NCBI GenBank assembly: GCA_037892935.1
Contig: JAYXKI010000001.1
Location: forward strand, 744,001 to 808,000
DNA: 64,000 nucleotides
DNA from: Phlebopus portentosus
Lineage: Eukaryota; Basidiomycota; Agaricomycetes; Boletales; Boletinellaceae
Direction of reading: 5' to 3'
The notes under the pieces are model-generated. The model saw only the letters and a list, made by a program, of their open reading frames with translations. It did no database searches and was not told where the DNA came from. The position numbers were made by a program, and so were the translations under genes. This document shows positions 57,754 through 64,000 of the stretch, in pieces (within the stretch, counting starts at the first letter, position 1; each line of letters begins with the position of its first letter).

Positions 57754-58839
57754 TTAGTAAAAGTGGCTTTTGAAATGCGTTTTGCGTGAATCCGAACGTG
57801 CAAACGTCTTGTAACAGCCCGGCCATGGACACTCATATATTCTTTCCCCTGTGTGCTCGGTCCGGATATGGCCTAATGTTAGGTAAACGGTGAGCACCTA
57901 AGCGTAAGAGTAATCAGAACAAAGACGAACGTTCCATGTCAGTTTTCCTTGTGGTAGTCCCTTTGCATGAGGAATACGGGCATTTAACTCTCACAGATTT
58001 GCTTTTCTTTTCGTCGTCGCGCACTTCTGGGAACGGAAGGCTTTAAGTAAATGAAGCCTAAGGCGGATCAATTGTCCAACTGCGTACTTGACTTTGGGCT
58101 TTTACTACTTTTCTTCCTCCCAGAACCTTTCGGTAGGGATGTGGTTTTCTTCTTGCGTAGGAAGGTCGAAGCTGGGTGCACGCGGAAGGTATTTGGGAGC
58201 GAAATCTCTGGATTTACCTGAAGAATAGTCAACTGCCTAACCAATTGCAGGTAGAATATCCCGGAGTGCATATGAGAACACCTACCAGAGGTGGAGACGT
58301 GGGCTCCTCTGATTCACAGGCCCAGTCGCCTGGCGTTACGGGACGGAGGATAAAGGCATTGATCGAGGAGACCTTCGGTTCTGTCCACTCCAACGGTGAG
58401 CAACTTTCTGTATCTGCGATTGAGATTGCCGCAGCCGAAGGCATTTCGTTTGATAAAGACTGAAGTCCGACAGCTGAGTTAGTTGATGGTAAGTCCTTGA
58501 CCAATGACCGGTTATCCTGGGCTGGTTCCTGTGTCGTTGGAGTGATTTACGGACCGATCATTTCCCATGAATATTAGACAAGAATGCGAACAAAATGCGG
58601 ACCTCGAAAAATAAGTATGGGGCTTCGTTGGGAAACGGAGTAGTCGAGAACAATGTATCAAGGTCGGAGACAGAGAATTGTGCCAAACAACTCTCAAGGG
58701 ACTCGTCAAGAGGACGACCGAGAATATCCTGAGCAACATCATGTTCAATTAATTTATTGAACGACTCCTTCTTTCTCTCGTTCTCCACGAGCCTGTCGAT
58801 GTCAAGATGTACCATATCGGCGATGGTTGGAAAAGACAT
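57754..58839 (-). CDS. C2H2 zinc-finger protein, two C-terminal fingers
   Basis: Putative DNA-binding regulator. Five exons (58603-58839, 58286-58528, 58088-58217, 57931-58026, 57754-57872) join in phase to 274 residues. N-terminal acidic/helical half: MSFPTIADMVHLDIDRLV, LDESLESCLAQFSVSDLDTLF (activation-like) and a Ser-rich middle. A basic linker follows (LRKKKTTSLPKGSGRKKSSK). Finger 1 is CPYSSCKGTTTRKTDMERHIRTEH, a degenerate core lacking the usual Phe. Finger 2 is CPWPGCYKTFARSDSRKTHFKSH, joined by the linker TGERIYE and ending two residues later. The C-terminal location of the fingers is common in fungal regulators. Targets unknown. Confidence 0.85.
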
Positions 58840-60504
58840 AAGGTGAATGGGAGGTCAAGTAGTGGGTTGGAAATTTGCATGACTGGAACAGCGTCATTAT
58901 ATAGTTGAATCGGAAGCAATGCAGCTTGATGTCCTGGATTTTCCACGTGGGTCGGTGAAAATGAGCCATTGAGGGGGCATCGGAGTTCGTAAAAGAAACT
59001 CAAAAAAGTAAATTGCTGTTCTCCGACTCATCAGCACGGATATCGGGATATACGGAAACTAAATACCGAGTTTCAAAGCGCTTCTTTATCCCTGGACATG
59101 GTATACGTCTTGCGCGGTATACAACTCTTTGCCTTCCCTTTTTGTCATTTCTTTCTGTCCTTGGATGGAATACTAGGGATTCTCTTCTGGAAACGCCACA
59201 ACGGAGTTGTTTGCTCGAAGTTCAAGAAGTATCGATGCATATCCATTATCGACAAGGCTGAGGACTGGAGAACAATGCTTATCTACCCATCTCTGGACTA
59301 GAACCACGAGGTGAGAGGAGGGCGAAGAAATAACCCTGCTTGTATGGGATCTGCTGACGTGCTAGACCACGGGGATCAAAAGATGGCTGTTCCCTTTGTC
59401 TTCTCGCCTTGCTGCCTAACATAAAGCTCTCAGAGAAGTATCAGTGGCTGCGCTCAGATAAACGATTCTAAATCGGCTTTGCGGCGCTATTGGCAGTGAA
59501 GAAATGACATACTTGAGCATAGTTCTAGATAGAGACTAGAAATATGACAGTCGAAATGTGTTTCCTGAGGTCCGCTCCTTACTGCATACGGATATGATTC
59601 GACCATCGAGTAAGTACTCGGAGTAATCAAAACGATTGTCAAAAGGGACAGACCATTTTACCGGATGCAACGCCGAGCTCGCGGGTGCTAAATTCATAGA
59701 AGCAACGAACTTAATTGCGTAAAAGAACGATAACTGTGGTCCAATAACACAGCCATACTCAGAGGACTTGGACAAAAAAGCACGTACCAGCCTCTCGAAA
59801 TCGTACTTATTGAATATGTTCTGTCGGAGAATAAAGCCACATTCCTCCGGATTCCGCGTACCTGAAATAGGCGGAAAAACCTGGATGCATGGCAGAACAA
59901 GGCAAGATCTGATTTGGCGAGAGAGATTTGAGTAGTCCGGCGTGTTCGCGAGGACGAATAGGCAAGGCAAACACAGAAAATCGTCGATGCATAACGACAC
60001 CCAAGACGTCTCTTTGGTAGTGGAGACGATCGAACCTGGCGGTTTTCCGTTGTTTCTCGTGCATTATGATTCAACAATGCTATACGATCACAGAGAACAA
60101 TATAATAATCTACTAAATCACCTGAAATTATGTTACTCAGACTCTTCATCGGTGCCTTTATGTCTACACTCACCCTCTTCATTGTGTTTTATTATCAGAG
60201 TCACTATCGGACAGAGTTTGGATGTGGCCGTTTCACACCAAATCACTGGGATCGACGGAAGCTTCCCGCGCAGCCACGTTAAGTCCTCATGCGGCAAGGG
60301 TCTCAAGGAGTTCTAGGATATTAGGGTAACTGCCCCACAGCTTCTCAGGGTATAAAGCACAATAGGCTCCTATCAAAGAAGCAACCAGACAGCAAACAAT
60401 TTTTAATTTCCGTGCTTTCTATACTAATATAGTCCGTGTTGACTCACATCGATAACAAAATAATTCACAGGTCCGTAACGAAAGGGAAAATAGGCGCCAA
60501 GATC
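58840..60504. other. 1.7-kb region without a resolved gene
   Basis: Between the C2H2 gene and Exo84. The minus strand carries an open frame 59536-60000 containing YDFERLVRAFLSKSSEYGCV and WSVPFDNRFDYSEYLLDGR, protein-like but without a clear AT start or homologue I know. It may be one exon of an uncalled gene. The plus strand holds short frames only. Confidence 0.4.
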
Positions 60505-63056
60505 TCAAAACCTCCCATCCTGAATGATGCTGAGAGGTCGATCGCGGGACCGAGGTGGTGGTGCCGGATATCCAGGAGGCACAGCTCGTTGCCGACGCGG
60601 AGTCGGAGTCGGAAGATGGCTCCCGGCACGCCGTCGTTCTGTTTCATTGGCTTCTTGCACAGTTATTGTTGGAGCCACGTCTGGTTTCGAAGGCTTCGCT
60701 ACGAGAAGCTCATCAAGGAGAAAATGGAAGTCCAGTCCGAATTCTTGAAGAAGCTGAAATTCGATGATCAAAATGATCAGAATGCATCGACTACATGACC
60801 ACCTATCGACACACTTTTTTGTTTTGCGCATGCGTTGTAGCGATACACTCGCGCACGGTTTCTTCATCAACGTCCGAACTGAAGACTTGCTTTCGGAACA
60901 TATCAGCGTATAGGCTTATCTGAGTCTTAGCCCATTCGACGAAGCCTGAAAACCATGTGAAGCAAAGTCTAAGGTGCTTGAGCGAAAAACTCACTTGACG
61001 TCGCGTCATTCTCCTTGAAGCTCGCAAGAAACCAATCGGCCGTGTGCTTAATGCCGGTGAACACAACAGTGGCAAGATCAGAGATGTACATCTGCACGTG
61101 TCCCTCAAAACGAATCACTCGCACTCGTTGACGAGTCAGCGCGGCTCGCGAAGTCAGGAAGGCCTTCCGTGCTGCAGGGCCAGCATGCAGGCGCAGGAGC
61201 AAGCTCGTAAGATGAACTACCGTTGATTTACGATTACTTGGGTCAGAGATTGCTGATAACAGTGAAGAAGTCAAAGATGATCGCAACATCTTCAGCTTTG
61301 ACTCGAATAGTGTCGTCGTTGATTTTTTTGCTTCCCCTGAAGATATCATCAGATAGTATGGACACAGAAACATGCGAAGGAATCACCCTCTTCAACCAGG
61401 GACACAGCCTTGTCCCATTCTCTAAGGGCAATCGCGACGGTTAAGTTATCTGTGAGTTCGCTGACCCATAAAGCATCTTTGTCGGATTTCTCTTGAGAGC
61501 CGCCGAGGCCGCTATGCAAAGCCAGTTCATTCATCCATTCTGCCGCCGTCGTATCCACATCAAATGCAAAAGAACGACGCTGCCAGATTGGTCCCGATTG
61601 AACAAAAAATCATGTAGAAGAGTAATAGGAAGACGCACATCACCTCCGCCGCCTACCCATAAACTCTTCCGACGCTCATGTTCTCCTTCCCGCTCCTTGC
61701 GCTTCCTCGCGGCGAGTTCCTCGGCGACTTGTCGGAACTGAGCCAAGAGCATCTTTTTGTCGCCGCTGAGATCGCATCTGTACACATATGTCTCTTTGTT
61801 ATTCCTGATTTTGAAGACATTCGTCATGGCTAAAGTCTACTCAGAGAATATCCTTCACTCAAAGCCTCAATATCACTCACTTGCAGTATCCTTGGTATCA
61901 AGGACGAGGATATCATTGAGTGGCCAACATCGTTCAGCAACGAGATTCGGCCTATCTGCAGTCCTTCTCGCGCGTTTCCGAGCAACCAGAACAGCATCGT
62001 CGAGAAGCACGAACTTCACCGCATGCTCGACCTTGTAGGTTGCAGGATTGAGGCTGTAAATTCCCTCCATCTGCGTGACGATATGTCGGCCCGGAGTAGC
62101 AGGGACAAACTTTGATGATCCTTCAATCTGAGAATGGAGAGTCTGCATCTGAGATGCATAAAGGACACGCAGATCTGCGACAGACGAACGCTGCGTCCTT
62201 CTCCTGTCTAAAAAGATCCGATTAGCATTCTATCACGCCAATTAGACCAGAAGAAGGTACCTGCAACTGTAGCTGTGTCATCTATATGCAGTAATGATGG
62301 CATACTCTTCCACTCCGAAAGACTCGCTTTCAATTCCAGCATATCATTCTCAAGGGTACTGACTTCCTTCGAGATCATCATAAATTCTACATAGCTGAAG
62401 TTTGACTCCGTTAATAACGGAGTATATCAAACTTCTTACTGGGCTACTTACTTTTTAAAGACGTTTCTTTGAAGGTCCGCATCCGTATCATTCTTATACG
62501 ATTGTAAGGACGATTGTAGCACTTTAAGCTCTGCTTCCGTTGAATTTGCCATCTTCTTCTTTAGGACTAAACTTGGATATTAGGAACCTGCTTCCTCCTG
62601 TAACAAGACGTTCAGCTCACATGTATCGGGATCAAATTCTTCCTGTTCCAGAGCGCGTAAATCTGTCTCCCGTACATCCTGTCTTGCCTGTCTCTCATCT
62701 CGTACACCCTCCTCATCAATCCCCCCATAGCCATATCCGTACTCACCACTAGTACTCGCACCATATCCTCCCGTACTACCAACACCAGCACCACTCCCAC
62801 CATACGCGCCAATCGGCAAAGCGGGCACAGAAGGTATTCCCCCGGCACCAGTCAGCGTCGGCGCAGATATATCCGCATATCGCATACTCATCCGCTTGCG
62901 AATCTTGTCATCCACGCGCGACTTGCGGGTGCTTCGGGATCGTTGCTTCGCAGCGGCCACAGCAGTCGAAGGTGATTTTGAGAGTTTCTGCTGCGGCCGT
63001 GGCGCCGCCTTTTGGCGTTGGTCATCGGATGGCCTTCGCGTACGGAGAGACTGCAT
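60505..63056 (-). CDS. EXO84: exocyst complex subunit Exo84
   Basis: Subunit of the exocyst, which tethers secretory vesicles at the plasma membrane. N-terminal disordered, basic region (MQSLRTRRPSDDQRQKAAPR) and a Gly/Tyr-rich stretch; then the conserved start KKKMANSTEAELKVLQSSLQS, FMMISKEVSTLENDMLELKASLSEWKSMP and RRTQRSSVADLRVLYASQMQTLHSQIEGSSK. A PH-like domain follows: HIVTQMEGIYSLNPATYKVEHAV, KFVLLDDAVLVARKR and TNVFKIRNNKETYVYRCD. FRQVAEELAARKRKEREGEHERRKSLW and the helical C-terminal domain come next. The final exon is reached by an intron at about 60806-60826 and encodes LLQEFGLDFHFLLDELLVAKPS to a proline-rich end at 60505. The first intron joins DPDT to FLKKKMANST. About 8-9 exons in all. 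Confidence 0.9.
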
Positions 63057-63666
63057 AGATAATTGTTCGTAAGAGTTGACCAGTACAGAGGCAATGAGAA
63101 AGAAAGGCCCAGGAAACACAGTAGTCTAGTCGCGACGCTGGAACGGAATTCAATTCGTTACCACGCGAAGATTACGTAAAGCACAGACATAATTTGATGA
63201 TTTGATTTGTGGAGATTAGCCTGAGTTCGTGTGTATACTTGAAATCTAATACAGAAAAGAATTACAACAAATACTCGTATTTACAGACGCCCCGTTAATT
63301 CGGAAGAATAACTTCGACGTCTATCCACTATCAATGAACCAGACAAACTCGGAGTAAAATGAAGAATGCACAAGAAACGAGCCGCAAGACGTACAAGGCA
63401 ACGAGCCTCAGAACGACGTGCAGAAGAAAGCAAAAATGCAAGATAGAGGACCAGGTGAAGTCCATTACAAACACTATATGGTATATGGCGGGATACACCG
63501 ATTGAAAAAAAAATGAGACGTGCGGCATACTGATCTAATCGTGAATAGGATCGAATATGACCGGGAAAGCCGTGAATCATGACCACCAACCATCTAAGAC
63601 TGAAGCGAATGAATAGGACTATCACTTCGCTTATGAAATCACCGTCGAACTCAAAGAAAAGTCAGC
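63057..63666. other. intergenic, Exo84 promoter and partial gene 3' flank
   Basis: About 610 bp between Exo84 and the next minus-strand gene. AT-rich near 63180-63300. No supported feature. Confidence 0.35.
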
Positions 63667-64000
63667 TCAAGCTTCTGCCTGAGCTTCTGCTTGAACACGA
63701 GGGATTTCGTCTTTCTCTACGGTGCTCGGACCCGAGCCCACTATTTCACCGTCCTCCCCAGGTCCAGCTAATGACCCCTCTGGCACACTATCACCATCAA
63801 GTAGATTGGATTCCCCGACCTGGTGGAAGTCTGAGGAAATAATAAACTTCCGGTCCGTACAATACCGAACAAAAGAAACTCACCAAGGATCTCGCTGTAC
63901 ATCATAACCTTCCACGTATCAACAGGTAATTCTGCATCGTTGAAACTCCAGTCAAACTTCTCAGCTGCCTCTGGCTCATCAGTCGGGTCGTGATATGGCG
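63667..64000 (-). CDS. C-terminal part of an unrecognised gene (cut by window edge)
   Basis: Two terminal exons, 63894-64000 and 63667-63830, separated by a 63-nt intron (63831-63893). The visible part begins [25 protein letters not shown] and includes [21 protein letters not shown], then an acidic, Gly/Ser/Pro-rich tail ending [12 protein letters not shown]. The protein continues beyond the window. No family is recognisable from this fragment. Confidence 0.7.

Noticed and set aside
58229..58504. Separate 91-codon minus-strand gene
   Set aside because: It is exon 2 of the C2H2 gene; phases fit exactly with exons on both sides.
60436..60798. 120-codon plus-strand open frame overlapping the end of Exo84
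   Set aside because: It is antisense to the terminal Exo84 exon (LLQEFGLDFHFLLDELLV...), which is joined in phase by a good intron and ends at 60505; the plus frame has no motif.

Overview
The window is nuclear DNA of a filamentous basidiomycete, most likely an Agaricomycete. Genes are compact and sit on both strands. Nearly all are split by 45-65 nt GT-AG introns, and the gene set (fungal uL10m, GH47 and GH5 enzymes, IST1, Exo84, a basidiomycete-type seven-helix protein) is eukaryotic and fungal. There are no operons, CRISPR arrays, rRNA or recognisable tRNA genes, and no transposon. I resolved about 29 genes, most of them by joining exons across short introns and checking that the phases agree. 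Coordinates given as one CDS span include introns.

Layout. 0.3-8.7 kb: IST1 (-), a GRAM/VASt/TM sterol-transfer protein (+), a cytosolic thioredoxin (+), an FMN-binding PPOX-fold protein (+) and an acidic nuclear-type protein (-). 9.8-22 kb: a 1400-residue PX plus AGC kinase (+), a BCAS3-like WD40 protein (+) and a Tda3-like FAD oxidoreductase (+). 22.5-29.3 kb: mitochondrial uL10m (-), ER class I alpha-mannosidase (-), divergent from an alpha-ketoglutarate dioxygenase that looks like xanthine dioxygenase (+), and centrin (+). 29.8-37.3 kb: an extremely intron-rich GH5 mannanase (+), a decayed 7TM gene (+), a four-helix membrane protein (-) divergent from an NPC2/ML protein (+). 37.7-47.5 kb: a membrane-anchored double amidohydrolase (-), an unknown helical protein (+), an alpha/beta hydrolase (-) divergent from Dus2 (+), and an MDR reductase (+). 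48-56.6 kb: a CorA Mg transporter (+), a free-standing DUF2156 (LPG-synthase C) protein (+), enolase (+) and an unknown protein (+). 57.7-64 kb: a two-finger C2H2 protein (-), Exo84 (-) and the C-terminus of an unrecognised gene (-).

Functionally the genes are mixed housekeeping. Many deal with membranes: IST1 (ESCRT), the Lam-type sterol carrier, BCAS3, the PX kinase, Exo84 (exocyst), NPC2 (lumenal sterol/lipid carrier) and the DUF2156 protein, whose fungal relatives aminoacylate ergosterol. They are dispersed and have their own promoters, so I do not call this a cluster.

The most notable structural signals are very small exons (7 nt in the amidohydrolase, carrying its predicted metal-binding Asp; 11 nt in IST1; 13, 16 and possibly 3 nt in the mannanase), three GC-AG introns, and single-base frame breaks in otherwise full-length conserved genes (enolase, BCAS3, acidic protein). 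The frame breaks point to base-level sequence errors.
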